Part shown: positions 32,571 to 44,500 of the stretch, in pieces | Position numbering within the stretch: position 1 is the stretch's first letter | Layout: each line of letters opens with the position of its first letter | From: Polytrichum commune | Lineage: Eukaryota > Streptophyta > Polytrichopsida > Polytrichales > Polytrichaceae | Direction of reading: 5' to 3' | Length of the DNA: 64,000 bases | NCBI GenBank assembly: GCA_950295325.1 | Contig: OX485808.1 | Coordinates: 30,214,527-30,278,526 of the forward strand | The notes under the pieces: generated by a model | Told to the model about the DNA's origin: nothing | Seen by the model: only the letters and a program-made list of their open reading frames with translations | Databases searched by the model: none | Made by a program: the position numbers and the translations under genes

Positions 32571-34155
32571 CCTAGAAAGTAACGGATGAACTACACGTCC
32601 CCCACCCCGCTGACGTCATCCGGCGCCCGGCTCCCCCTTCCTCCCACCTTCCTTCCCGACGTACCACTTGACCTCCCCGTGCCCGGGCCGCGCCGCCCGA
32701 CCCGCTCCTCTGCGTCCCCGTCGTCTCCCACCCGGCCCGGCCCGTCCCTGGCGTCCTTCCTCCACAACACCCACACAGGGAAGCACAAGCCCAGCAGCTT
32801 CCATAGCCCCCGTCGCCTCTCAACTTGGAGCCCTCTCGCAGAACCATTTCTCTCTCTCTCTCTCTCGTGCTCGTGTGTCCGCCATTTGCAGTGGAGCCCA
32901 GTTGAATCACAACTTGTTCCCACCTCCCCCGCATCAACGTTTCAAGCTTTTCGGGCAGGAATTTGGTGTCTTGTGGAGGTTGGGGCGCTCCTTGGAAGTG
33001 GAGGGAAGTGGAGGGGAGGGATATGTTGTGGTGGCGATGTCGTGGTCAGTGATCGACAATGGGAGCGTTTGGAGTGGTGGTGAGTGATCCCACCCTTGGA
33101 GACAGAAAGAATGTTTGCAGATTTGAACGTGTGGAAGGTTTGGGATGTGTTGATGGTTGTCTGTGGAGTTTGGAGTGCTGTTGGCTTGTGTTTGAGTTGC
33201 GATCAGTTGAGGGTTTAGCTTTAAAATTCAATTTTAGATTTGGGTGTGTGGGCTTCGCGGCCTTTTGGGCTGATTCTTTGTTGTTGAGATGGGGAGGACA
33301 TCCTCTGGGCCGGTCTTCAGCTTTCTCTGTTTTGTGTTGTTTTGTGTTGTTTTGTTTTATTTTGTTTTGTTTCATGTTAGTTTAGCGAAGGTGTCTTCGT
33401 TTTCGGTACGTTGTTGCATTTCTGGGTGTCCAAAGGGTTCCATCTCGAGTTCACAGTAGTTATGTGATGTGTGAGTGGTTGTTGTTGTTGTTAATGGGAT
33501 GTTGCAGAACACCATTTCTCTCTCTCTCTCGTGCTCGTGTGTACGCTATTTGCAGTGGAGCCCAGTTGAATCACATTTTGTTCCCACCTCCCCCGCATCA
33601 ACGTTTGAAGATTTTGGGGCAGGAATTTGGTGTTTTGTACAGGTTGGGGCGCTCCTTGGAAGGGGAGGGAAGTGGAGGGGAGGGATATGTTGCGGTGGCG
33701 ATGTTGTGGTCAGTTATCGACAGTGGGAGCGTTTGGGAGTTGTGGTGAGTGATCCCACCTTGGAGACAGAAAGAATGTTTGCAGATTTCAACGTGTCGAA
33801 GGTTTGGGATGTGTTGATGGTTGTCTGTGGAGTTTGAAGTGTTGTTGGCTTGTGTTTGAGTTGCGATCAGTTGAGGGTTTAGCTTTAAAATTCGATTTCA
33901 GATTTGGGTGTGTGGGCTTCGCGGCCTTTTGGGCTGATTCTTTGTTGTTGAGATGGGGAGGATATCCTCTGGGCCGGTCTTTAGCTTTCTCTGTTTTGTG
34001 TTGTTTTGTTTTGTTTTGTTTTGTTTCATGTGAGTTTAGCGAAGGTGTCTTCGTTTTCGGTACGTTGTTGCATTTCTGGGTGTCCAAAGGGTTCCATCTC
34101 GAGTTCACAGTTATGTGATGTGTGAGTTGTTGTTGATGTTGATGGAATGTTGCTA
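32571..34155 (+). promoter_or_regulatory. GC-rich promoter/5' leader-like block with tandem duplication
   Basis: 32580-32830 is GC-rich, contains a TGACGTCA core, and leads into (CT)n and a leader-like stretch ending in a possible GTGAGT donor near 33080. 32838-33502 (665 bp) is repeated directly as 33503-34153 with high identity, including the (CT)n tract, the GTGAGT and a TTTTG-rich pyrimidine/purine segment. Several overlapping frames on both strands are open only because GC is high. It resembles a plant 5' untranslated exon plus first intron, but no coding exon could be tied to it. Confidence 0.5.
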
Positions 34156-34617
34156 ATGTATTGTTGAAATTGTACTGATGGTTAACAACTTTTCCAACCA
34201 GCCGGAGGATATGAAACACATAATTTGTATAAACTCCTGATGGAGGCCACAGTCACTTTTCTCGTAGGTTTTGGAGTTCTTATGAATATTTCATCCATTA
34301 CGGAAGTGAAGATTCTTGTACTCATTAAATGGCCATATGGGATGTCTGACATATATCTAACCTAGAATATTTTTTTAATTCATTCTTCATGAATGTTCCA
34401 ATTGGTTTCATGTATATGAAGAATGGGTTTAACTTCATAAATAGTCAACTTTGATTTTTATTTATTTTTTGCTGAAAAGGCCATCCAAATTTCTCAATCC
34501 CTATCGATGACATCCAGAGGCTCAAAAAATGGGATCTCTTACACGTATAAGGGTCAAGGGAAGTGGGCTTACTTCAATTACGTATCTTAATCGAACATTC
34601 AATCAAACTTTTCCTTG

Positions 34618-35440
34618 GGAAAATGGTGTCACTTGCCATTCAGAACTACTCATTGCTCTAAATTGTTACAAAGAGTGGAAGGTTTCCGCAAGTAAAGTCG
34701 TTAATGTTTTTACATTGTGCAAACACCTTATTTGAGCTTTGCTACATAGATTATCCCCAATCAGTGCATGCGACTATTCGAAATTACACAGTGCAATTAC
34801 ATCTTACTCGGGAGAATACTTTTTACTAGAAAAGGTTCAGTACAATAAGTTGTTCAAACATTATTGAACATAAATGACTTTGCTCAGTAGAATATTGCAA
34901 TCGCATTAAATAGTTATAGCATTACGTAATTCCGCATACTAACACACAGTAATTGCGATAACCAGTGTGGTAAGAAAGGAATTATATTTTGAACATTTTA
35001 TAGCCTTGCATGACTCTGAATAGTATGGTACACTTAAAAACCCATAAACGGTGCAGGGACCACCAAGCCGCATTTGTTCCATTTGCATAAGTGAAGGAAC
35101 GTGATCTTCTTCCGCAGTGGCTTGGTGGGTTTGAGTGGGCAAGGTAGCAGGGGCGCTTGCTTGGCCCTACTTCGTCGGCGCTCGTGTCCCCAAAATTTTC
35201 CTAATGGGGGGAGGTTATAGATTCTATAAGCTAAGAATTTCGACACACTCAAAGCGGGTCCTGCCACTCTTGTGTTATCCTGGTATTGCACTACTAATTG
35301 TGCTACCTTGTGAGCTTGCTTTCCGGTGCGAATAAGCTTAATAAGTACCGACAATTTCATTGTGTGTTGGGAGAAGGTGTCAAGGGTTGTTAAAACTATG
35401 TGGCGGACGAGGGTCCACCCAAGCACATTGTCAACCAAGG
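34618..35440. repeat. Dispersed 0.8-kb repeat, copy 2, with MITE C element 3
   Basis: Counterpart of 29005-29815; the embedded MITE C lies at 34751-34961 with degraded ends (TTATCCCCAATCAGTGCATG). A minus-strand frame of 160 codons over it is not conserved in the sister copy. Confidence 0.6.
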
Positions 35441-36385
35441 AGCCCTCGGCCCAAGTCGTGGGGCCCCACGATGAATAATAAAAACCCCCCAAAAAATGGT
35501 GGTCTATGAATGACACACTTCAAAACTTTAAAACATTAATCACTTTGATTCCAAAATTAACAAGGCGAACTCTAATGGTTGTTAGATTGAATTTGGCCAG
35601 ATTTAGTTATTATTATACACAGAAGCAGATTGGTGATATAAAGAAACCCAATGATGTAAAGAAACCCATTCAAGATCAAGTCCATCTTATGGCAACCAAA
35701 TAAACAATTTGGCCAGTTGTTGTACAAGAATGTTCTACTAGGTGTAAGACAGAAATACAAAGAACGGTGGAATTAAACTGATTTGGCCAGAAAGTGTGGC
35801 TTGAAATTTGTGCAAGATTTCTTCAATGATGGAGTAGAGGAAATGACGAGGAATGCAAGTTGTTTGTAATTTTATTCCCTTTAAATAATTAGTTAGATTT
35901 TTTCAAAGAGGCAAGCAAATCAAACTCCGTACTTGTATAATAGGGTCTCCCCAATTTGAGCATCAAAATTTGGTCTATGTTGTTGTTGGGTTGCATTTGT
36001 CAACATTTGTGATCTTCAGGATTTGAGTTATATGTGAAGTCGAAGATCATTTGTTGTGGTGCGGTTGATTTGGTTGTGGTGCGGTGCGGTGATCAATCTT
36101 TAGAGTTGGACTTGTACATGGAGGTGAGTGTGGAAAGGAAAGCGCATTGTGTTGGCAAGGTTGGAGAGGACTGCCAATGTGCTCTCGACCGGAACGGGGG
36201 TGGATGTGTAGGTTGTTGTGCTCTACACGAGTTGACGGTCTCATGCACTTATATGTCTCAAATGGTTGTGGTTACATGTATTGTTACAAACGTTGAATTT
36301 CTTCGAGCATCGGGTGGGGGATGGGGTCCTTAGAAGTTGCTTGTTGATGATGTGCGTCTGTTTCTAATGGAGTTGGCATGTCAAG
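35441..36385. other. Unassigned spacer
   Basis: A plus-strand frame at 36034-36333 (99 codons) is cysteine- and valine-rich with no recognised motif. Nothing else supported. Confidence 0.35.
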
Positions 36386-37250
36386 GTTTATGAACCAATA
36401 TGAGGAAGTTTTAGGGTTCTTTGAGTGGAAGTGGATGTGCCAAGATCCTTGTATGACATGACTTAGGGGGGGGTTTCATCTCTGTTTTTTAAAACCGTAG
36501 TTACTCTTGCCTTTGAGTATATGTGATACTCTTCTTTCTCTCTATTATGGCAGTACAAAAGTGTCCGAGGGGGTTTAGATCATTTCATGCGAGGACAAAG
36601 ACCTAGTCTTCCCAAAGTTGTAAGGGGAGCGAGGAAACGGGCTCCCCTACTTTTTTACTCACATGTAGATGATTCGAAATTATTCCATGATTTGAACACT
36701 CAAATTGTATACTTCAAGTCTGCTTCCACACACCTAAGCGAGGACTTCAAGCCTGGAGGACAATTCCTATAGAAAATGTCATATCTCGAAATCATCGCAC
36801 TGCAGTCACTTTAAAAATTAGTAGTGATGAGGACATGGTTCACAAGGCTATAGATAGAGTAGCGTGTCGATGGGAAGATTGTATTGCTTTTCTTATAGAA
36901 TGATTGATTGCAATGATTGAGGCTATGTAAATTTGTTTTTAATGTCTTCCTGATGTGGGTTTCACAAATCCTTCTTTGGTTTATTGAATTCGTGATGGCT
37001 GACATGTACTTTCAAGAGCTGATATCATTGGTTGTGCAGGAAGCCAACAATGAAATAGCATGAATTGAAATGGTCCAAGTTTGAAGCAATTTGATACTTT
37101 CTTGCGTTTAGTGAAAAGGGATTTCTTTTGATTACATAAGAGACTACTCGTGAGGCCTTTTCCGTCGAGCAACGCTGGTCATGACCACGGGTTAAAGTGA
37201 CTAGTTTGGATTGCCTCTCAGGTTGATGATGATGGTTTGGCAACCTGCAA
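36386..37250 (+). pseudogene. Decayed copy A of an unrecognised multi-exon gene
   Basis: Aligns with 38236-38960. Conserved peptide islands are FFEWKWMCQDP, VQKCPRGFR, FKSASTHLSEDFKPGGQF, SSDEDMVHKAIDRVACRWE and LKQFDTFLRLVK, separated by stops, frameshifts and intron-like sequence. The family is not recognised. Shared islands between two decayed copies imply a real ancestral protein-coding gene. Confidence 0.4.
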
Positions 37251-38235
37251 AAATATAGAGAAAAATCTGTTCTTGTACGATGTTTAATCGGAAATCTACT
37301 ATCGGAGCACTTTGTTTGTCATCGGTGCGGGTGGCCTTGGAAATGCAGTTTGGGCTACAACTCGTGGGCTCAGGTGGGTTTTGTTCTTGTGTGGATTTAG
37401 TGTAGCTTGGTGAGGGCTGTGGAGTAAGCAAATATGAATCAGGGGTTGGTGTGTTTTGTTATGTGGTCGGGTTGGGGTGGAGCTTCTATAGGGATGAATG
37501 AAGGAAAGGTCGTATCTAATGGGGTTTTGGTCAACGCCAAGAAAAATGTTTTGTAAGTGTCTTGAAAAAGTTGGGATCTACTTGGTTTCTTGTTAATTGT
37601 TTAGACATTTGTAGAGAGGATGTATGCTTTGTTGGTAGAAATTTGCATTCTAAACGCCTACTCGCTATAATCATGCGTTGAGTCCATTTTCTTTGCCCAA
37701 AGGCAGACTTTTCAAATTGTTTTTTGTTCTTGCTTACAGTAATGTGACAGTTCCCTGGGGCCATTCATCGTAGCAACGCCTAGTCAATACCTATCTGTTT
37801 TAAAGCTTTCCTCGCAAGTGACTGCAAGCGTGTATGTAGGAAGTTCAAAGCGGATTGCAGACTCCTGAAGAAAGTGATTTTATGGACATTTGTGAATTTT
37901 GTGTCTCCCTAATTTTGTTACTTCATCTAATGCTCGTAACTTAATTGTGTTCTTGATTGAGTTGTGGCCATGGCCAGTCAGTGACACGTGGAGTATGAAG
38001 CATGTTGTTGAGTAGACTTGATTCGATTGAATGTATTTGAATCCACTGCACTGTGAATTGTGTAAGATAGGACACTGATTTGTTACAAGGATCTTCGAAA
38101 TTGTACAATCCATAGCATGTTTGGAAGCTCACACCTCTACAATTTAGTTTGTTCCTCTCAACCTTGAACCGTTTATTGTTCACTTGGTTTTTTTTTATAA
38201 GTGTGTTGTATTGACATGAAATCAATCAACTCTAG
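37251..38235. other. Spacer between decayed gene copies
   Basis: 37590-37745 resembles 40505-40645 (both contain TTTAGACATTTGTGGAGA-like and GCCCAAAGGCA blocks), suggesting the repeated unit extends beyond the coding islands. No gene seen. Confidence 0.35.
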
Positions 38236-39270
38236 GGCGTTTAGGGTTCTTTGAGTGGAAGTGGATGTGCCAAAATCCTCGTATGACATGACTTATCTGC
38301 AAACTGTTTCTCGGTTTCTTAGAACAGTTGGTACCCTTGCCTTCAAATATGCGATACTCTTCGTTCTCTCTAGTATTCAGGTGGTACAAAAGTGTCCGAG
38401 GGGGTTTAGACCATTACACGACCTCCTCTTACCGAAGTTGTCGGGATAGTGAGGAAATGAGCTCCCTTGCTTTTTGTACTCACTCATGCAGATGACTGGA
38501 AATTTTTGCACAGTTTGAACACTCAAAATGCATACTTTTAAGTTTGCTTCCACACATTTGAGTGAGAAAGACTTCAAGCCCGGAGGATAGTTCATGTAGA
38601 AAGTGTTATATCTCGAAATCATCGCACTGTTGTCACTCGAAAAAATTAGTAGTGATGATGACATGGTTCACGAGGCTCTAGATAGAATAGGGTGTGGATG
38701 GGAAGTTTGTATTGCTCTTCTTACAAAATGATGGATTGCAATGATTGAAGATGCCCAAATTCGTTTCAAATATCTCCCCGATGTGGATTTCATAGATCCT
38801 TGTCGGGAATATTGAAGTTGTGATTGCTGATGTGTATTTTCAGGGGTTAGGATCATTGGTTGTTGAGGAAGCCAACAATGAATGTTGGAATAGGGGTGTT
38901 CCAACTTTGAAGCAACTTGATACTTTCTTGTATTTAGCAAAAGGGTACTTCTCTTGATCAGGTGAGAGCCTATTCATGGGGTCCTTTTAATGGAGATATA
39001 AATTTCAACGTACATTCACATGTGATTGTTCATCGTCGTATGAGTATCAATAATGGAGGCATTTACTATATGCTAGCCGAATGTTGCAACTAAATTTTTT
39101 TGCATCTAATGATGTCTTCCAGGTATACATTTTCAGTCATCACGGTTGTGAACATCATTGTACATCCCAAGGGTCGTACGCTTCTTTGGGAAGGGAGCAA
39201 AATTGTCGCAAACAATTATACTCTTGTAAGTGGTGTTGAAGGAGATGGCGCCGGACTACAAGGTGAGCAT
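38236..39270 (+). pseudogene. Decayed copy B of the unrecognised gene
   Basis: Counterpart of 36386-37250, with islands VVQKCPRGFRPLHDLLLPKL (after a ttcag acceptor near 38380), SSDDDMVHEALDRIGCGWE, RFKYLPDVDFIDP and LVVEEANNECWNRGVPTLKQ. A further island, VHPKGRTLLWEGSKIVANNY, lies at about 39155-39215 before a possible GTGAG donor near 39263. Internal stops make it non-functional. I could not identify the product. Confidence 0.4.
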
Positions 39271-42200
39271 TTCTAGACCTCAAGACTTATGACGTGTTTG
39301 TTAGTTCCAAATCATTTGAAACGTATGTAACCATTTTGGTTCAATCGTTTACTCGTCTGGTTCGTGCTTTGGTTGATGCTCACAAACAAGTTATGGAGTA
39401 AGGAAATCGTTGGTGGTACTTCATGCAATGTTGTGACGGTGCACAACTATAACAAATGCTTGTCGGCTAGTTGCGCAACAATATGTAATAATGCTATTGC
39501 TTGTAGAAACCATTATGTATCAATGTCATAGGTTGGAAAACTTCCTCATAGATGCTCGATGAAATAGGCTCACTAGTGCAATCTTTTGAATACTGTGATT
39601 TGTTTTGTTCATTTGGGGTTTGAAGTCATTGGGAAAGCATCAAGCTCAACTATTTGAACAACTTTATGTGTATTCTCCATGTGAGGATATCCTATATTGT
39701 AGATAATAGGGTTTAATATGCTAAGCATGAATTTAAATAGTAATCTTCTTGCTTATATCCCTCGTAATTCATTGTATGGGATGGTTTCATCTACCATTAC
39801 ATTCATTATTACAATAATAGTATTGGTTTTGAACATTTATGAAAAGTTTGGAAGTTGATGATGGTCAAATTGATTAGCCATTTATTGCAGTGGAAAGATC
39901 CACAAACCTTGTTGAGGGGAGATTTTGCATTGTGCATGAATTGAATTTCTAGGCAAGGAGATGGGACAAGTCAAACGGTAGGAAGATCATTCCACCATGC
40001 AATAAGGTCATTGATAACCAATAATATATTATATGTTGAGCTCGTGCAAGAGTGAACCCAATTGTAGAAGTTTGATGTTTTGGCACATACAATTCCAGAG
40101 AGCACACCATTGTGTTGTCTCCTATAATTTTGTTGAAAGTTAGAGTGGTGCTCATGCTAATAGGAGTTTGTAATGTCGGTATTCTAGGAAATGAATATGT
40201 GGTCATGTTGTTGTCACTTGTCCCTTGAAGGTGTGGTAGAAAATGATATATTAAGTTATTGGAATTGTGCATTCCAACATTCCTAGACATGGTCACTAGG
40301 CGTTATCAACAAGAATGTGTGCTCATCGTTTTTGGACATTCATGTCTTGAGAATGCGGACACTAGAAGCTCTTTGTGCTCTATCTTCACTTCTTTGTCTT
40401 TGACAATTTGTTTGAATTGTGTTGAAGTTAAATCATTTTGGTATGATATTCTCTTATGTGTATATTATATTCGGGATCTATGTGGGTTGTGCACCTTTGT
40501 TTGTCCTAGGTAGTTTAGACATTTGTGGAGATGACAGGTGTTCTTGGTGAGTGCAAATTTGCATTCTTAGTTGCGAGAATGTTGCTCGAGTCAGGTTTTT
40601 TGGCCCAAAGGCAAACCTATCGGTTTTAAGTTGTTCATGGGCATAGTTTTGTTACAAATTCTCTAGGGTTGGTCATCGTAATATCTTTGATACCCTCACA
40701 GTCAAGCTCTTCTCATGTTGTAAACTCATGTTGCCCTCAAACAAGCTAGGAATACGGATCTTGTAACGTTGTTATCTTCATGCAATGTTGTGATGTTGGA
40801 AAAGCAAAATCGAATAGTTGTCATCTAGATGGGGAATTACCTATAATTATGTTATTGCTTGAAAAATATGTATCATCGAAAGTGGTTGTAAGATGGAGTC
40901 CCAAACCAATTGTAAGTAGGAGTTTGCAAGTGTAGATGTTTAAAATTCTTGAATGGGTGAATCAAATCCAATGTGTTTTAACCCTTAAAGGACGAAGGGG
41001 GATTGATGTACGACCTATATGCATAATGTTTTTTTGTTTCTCTTTGGAATATGAAACATAATAACATTTTTATCTTTAGTGGTTTGAAACTTTACATAGC
41101 AATTATCTAATGCAAGAGAAGAAAAAGAATAATTTTTAAATGCAACATTGATGATTAGCATATGTATTATATATATGCTGCCACAATGTGTATTTGAATC
41201 AATTTCATCACAACATACTTCAAAAGTGCATTTGAAGAGAGAATTACATAGGATTGTTTTTAAAACAATCGTCCAAAAATGCATGTATGTAGCCTAAACA
41301 TACGTTTTTGTGCACGGTGGTTGAGGTGTGGACTTGCGATACCAAGTCACTATGGTAAAGTGAAATTTCACTTCAACAAGTGGATCTAGGTAAGTGTACA
41401 TGCTATTGTGAAGACTAGGATGTAAGATGTTTTTTTAATATTACTAACAATGATCTTGTTTCTTATTTACCAATAGAATATTTTCTTGTAGCAATTTTAG
41501 TCCAATATGACATTCAATATTACAATATTTGTAATATATTCATGACATGTTGGGGGATTAATATTGTCACATTGATGAGCCAATTTAGTGTAGTTGAAAT
41601 CCTAAGCTAGAAATGTTCTTAGGAAGTTAGAGGAAGTCATCTGGTAGGATGATCGTTCCACCTTGCAACATGTTCTCCTTGAACTAAGAATTCAAGATTT
41701 GTCGAGCAAATACAAACTATAGAATAAACAACACTAGGTAGACATTGTGCAAAGCTAGCCAGTGATGACCAACTTGATAATCTACAATAATAGTGTCTTT
41801 GAGACATAGATATATACACATTGTGACATAGTGGGCGAACATTTAGAGGTAGGCATGTGTATATTGCAAGAAGAGGGATTTATTGATAGAATCAAATAGA
41901 GTGCACATTATGCTTGTTGAAGTTGAATTGCTATCTCAACGACAATGGTTTGTCTTAACCATTCATGCTAAGTGCCTCTTGTTTGACATGTTTGGTTTGG
42001 CTTAAATGTCTATGTATGGCCTAAATTAATAACTTATGTTTCGTCATTAAACGTTGTCAGGGAAGGAATAATATGCATCAATAGTTGTAAATCTTTGATT
42101 ATGTTTGTTGATTACATTGTTGTAGTTCTTGAAGAAAAGGTGAATTGTGTAGTTCACCTCTCAGTTTTGAAATTTTGTTCATTGAGTTGTGTACATTGTG

Positions 42201-42386
42201 TCTTGTCAAGGTTAACAATGTGAGTTGTCATGTGGAAGCGGCTAAAGCTTTAAAGGAGAATTGTCATTGTAGAATGAACTATAATTGTATGTGTTCATTT
42301 GAGCATATTGTATTGATTTCAATTTGAAGAGGTTGTGGTTGGTACGTTGAATATCATTCACTAGCTTTTTTGTAAATATGAACATT
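39271..42386. other. Non-coding spacer with diverged repeat fragments
   Basis: Pieces at 39930-40040 and 41620-41700 resemble each other (GGTAGGATGATCGTTCCACC-like core), and 40505-40645 repeats 37590-37745. Overall this looks like further decayed copies of the same unit. No intact coding frame. Confidence 0.35.
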
Positions 42387-42702
42387 TGAGGTTCTAGTTT
42401 TGCTTAGCTTGAGGACGCTTGTAGTTTTATTCTCGTCAAAGAATGAAAATAATATTCCTTTTGGTCTTGCTTATTGGAATATTAAATATTTTATTGATTT
42501 GTGATGTTTTGTGTATAATTTAGTAGAAATATATGCAAAGTATGTTTTGATGGAAAACGGACAAAGAGCGATTCCTTTATGAAAATGACAAATATACAAG
42601 GCTTACTGGAGGAAGTTACAAACTTCCCTAAGGTTTTGTGTTTTGCATATCGGTATATGACATAATTATGTTGATTGTGATGTTTTGTGTATGATTTTCC
42701 AG
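42387..42702 (+). other. Upstream intron of receptor copy 2 with a partial exon duplication
   Basis: 42500-42635 is a decayed tandem duplicate of the splice acceptor and first about 60 bp of the kinase exon (compare 42677-42760), carrying an unrelated filler of about 43 bp and a changed acceptor region. The functional acceptor is tttccag at 42696-42702. Copy 1 lacks this duplication. Confidence 0.6.
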
Positions 42703-44343
42703 GAACATATGCAAATTATGACAAACATACAAGGCTTACTAGAGGAAGTTACAAACTTCCGTAAAATAGAGGAGAATCCAAAGGTTTTGAATAGTAGGCA
42801 ATGCAAGAATTTGTTGGTGAATATTCAAAATGGTTTGAAAACAATTCAAAGGATGATCGATGGTTCCTATGGCGCAGATGTGTTCCACCAAGTAGAGCAA
42901 GAGATGCTTGGTATTATGAAGAAAACAAGGCATATGGTTGAAGAATGTTGCAAGGTCGGTGATTGGTGTCGAGTGGTGGTCATGCAATTGAATAACAAAG
43001 AATCCTTCAGAGAACTTCTCTTGGACTTTGAGTATTGTTTCCACACAATGTGCGAAATATTTTGCCAATCTTTTCCTAGTCGTGAAGTTGAAATCCGAGA
43101 TATGGAAAAGTCTGCAACATTCTACCCGACAACCATTGATGAAGTTGAGCAAGACCAAAATGCAATATTTGAAAGACTTTCCAAGGAAGTTGATTTGTGC
43201 ACAACTGACAATTGCCACGATCATTGCATGCTTTTGCGATATTTGATGGAACGAATAAGGGGGTTGCAAAAGGCCACGGGTGGTGAATTAGATAGCATCA
43301 TCTTTCCAGATAACTTTGAACCCCCTGACTATGGGAGGGCACCTAAGCTTTTGGGTAAGGGGGGGTTTGGGAGTGTGTACTCAACCCAATGGTTTGGATT
43401 TGAAACTGCTACAAAGATTTTCAAAGTTGAGAACCTTGAGCATGAAACAATTGTTCGCAAGGAGGCTAGTATTTTGGGCGGATTGGATCATCCCAACATC
43501 ATCAAGTTTTTTGGTTGTGGCTTATCAACGGAATGTGACGCACGTGCAAGAGAAAGTAAAAGATTTGAAATCGTCATGGAACAAGGAATTTTGAGCTTAT
43601 CAAGGTTTTTGGAAGGAGATATGTTGACAGAAGCCATGGGAGTTGACATTTTGATACAAATTGCAAGTGGAATGTGTTATCTTCATGACATGAAAGTGGC
43701 GCATCGTGATTTGAAGCCCGATAATGTGATATTGACTTCAACGGGTGGCTCAACATTGGAACATGTGCATGTGAAGATACTTGATTTTGGGATTTCCAAG
43801 ATTGAAGTGAAAAACTCGCCACAAGTGCCTACAAATGAAGGTTGTTTTGGTACTCGCGGATATATGGCACCTGAAGCTCATAAAAAACGAACATCAGAGG
43901 TGGATGCATTCAAAACGGATGTATTTAGTTTTGGCATGATGTGCTACGAGATTCTTTCGAACAAGAGACCGGAGTTACCCAAAACTTGGTCTAAAGATTT
44001 GAAATCATTGATACATGAATGTCGGTCTTTGGAGCCTTTGAATAGGCCCACATTCCTTGATATCTTTGAGAGGTTGAGAAAAGTCAAAAGTGATGCAATG
44101 CTCAAGGTTGCTAGTGATGTGAGAGTGGCTAAAATTTTGCACGAATCCACAACTCCTAGCAGTTCTATGGAATATCCAAAGCGATGTTGGACAATGGTGA
44201 AACATAAATTCCATGCATTCAATATATGGGCAATTCTTCTTTTGTGGCAAATGTTTATCACCTTTGCTCAATGGTTGTCACGTTACATATCAAATTTTTT
44301 AAAGGCAATTTCCATTTCGTCATCAAATAAAATAGATGACGAG
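42703..44343 (+). CDS. Receptor copy 2, exon A: DUF1221-like domain plus shortened kinase
   Basis: 547 residues, collinear with copy 1 exon A. The DUF1221-like N-terminus (CCKVGDW), glycine loop GKGGFGSV, K238, HRDLKPDN 334-341, DFG 361-363 and GTRGYMAPE are intact. Two in-frame losses relative to copy 1 stand out. Eighteen residues just after EILSNKR, in the kinase C-lobe around helix alpha-G, are gone between 9-bp direct repeats. Eleven residues are lost from the linker before the intron. Loss of the alpha-G region would be expected to disturb substrate docking, so this may be a weakened or dead kinase, although the catalytic residues remain. A hydrophobic segment (WAILLLWQMFITFAQWL) follows the kinase. 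Ends ...GAG|GTAAG, phase 0. Confidence 0.87.
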
Positions 44344-44500
44344 GTAAGCATTGAATGAGGTCTACCTTCATTGTCAACTTTTAGTAGGGGTCTAAAGATT
44401 GTGCATTGTGACTTTATTGGTAAAATTTGGAATTTAGTGGTATTTTTCTAGTGAGGTTTGTTAGATGGCAATGAAAGTTTTCATTTGGCATTTTATGTAG
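44344..44500 (+). other. Intron 1 of receptor copy 2 (157 bp)
   Basis: GTAAG donor, tatgtag acceptor, phase 0. The acceptor reads tgtag, where copy 1 has tgcag. Retention again yields VSIE then TGA. Confidence 0.85.

Noticed and set aside
32572-33087. Overlapping proline/arginine-rich ORFs on both strands
   Set aside because: Open in many frames because of high GC; partly repeated in the tandem duplicate without frame conservation.
35034-35516. 160-codon minus-strand ORF
   Set aside because: Not conserved in the homologous repeat at 29005-29815 and no recognised motif.
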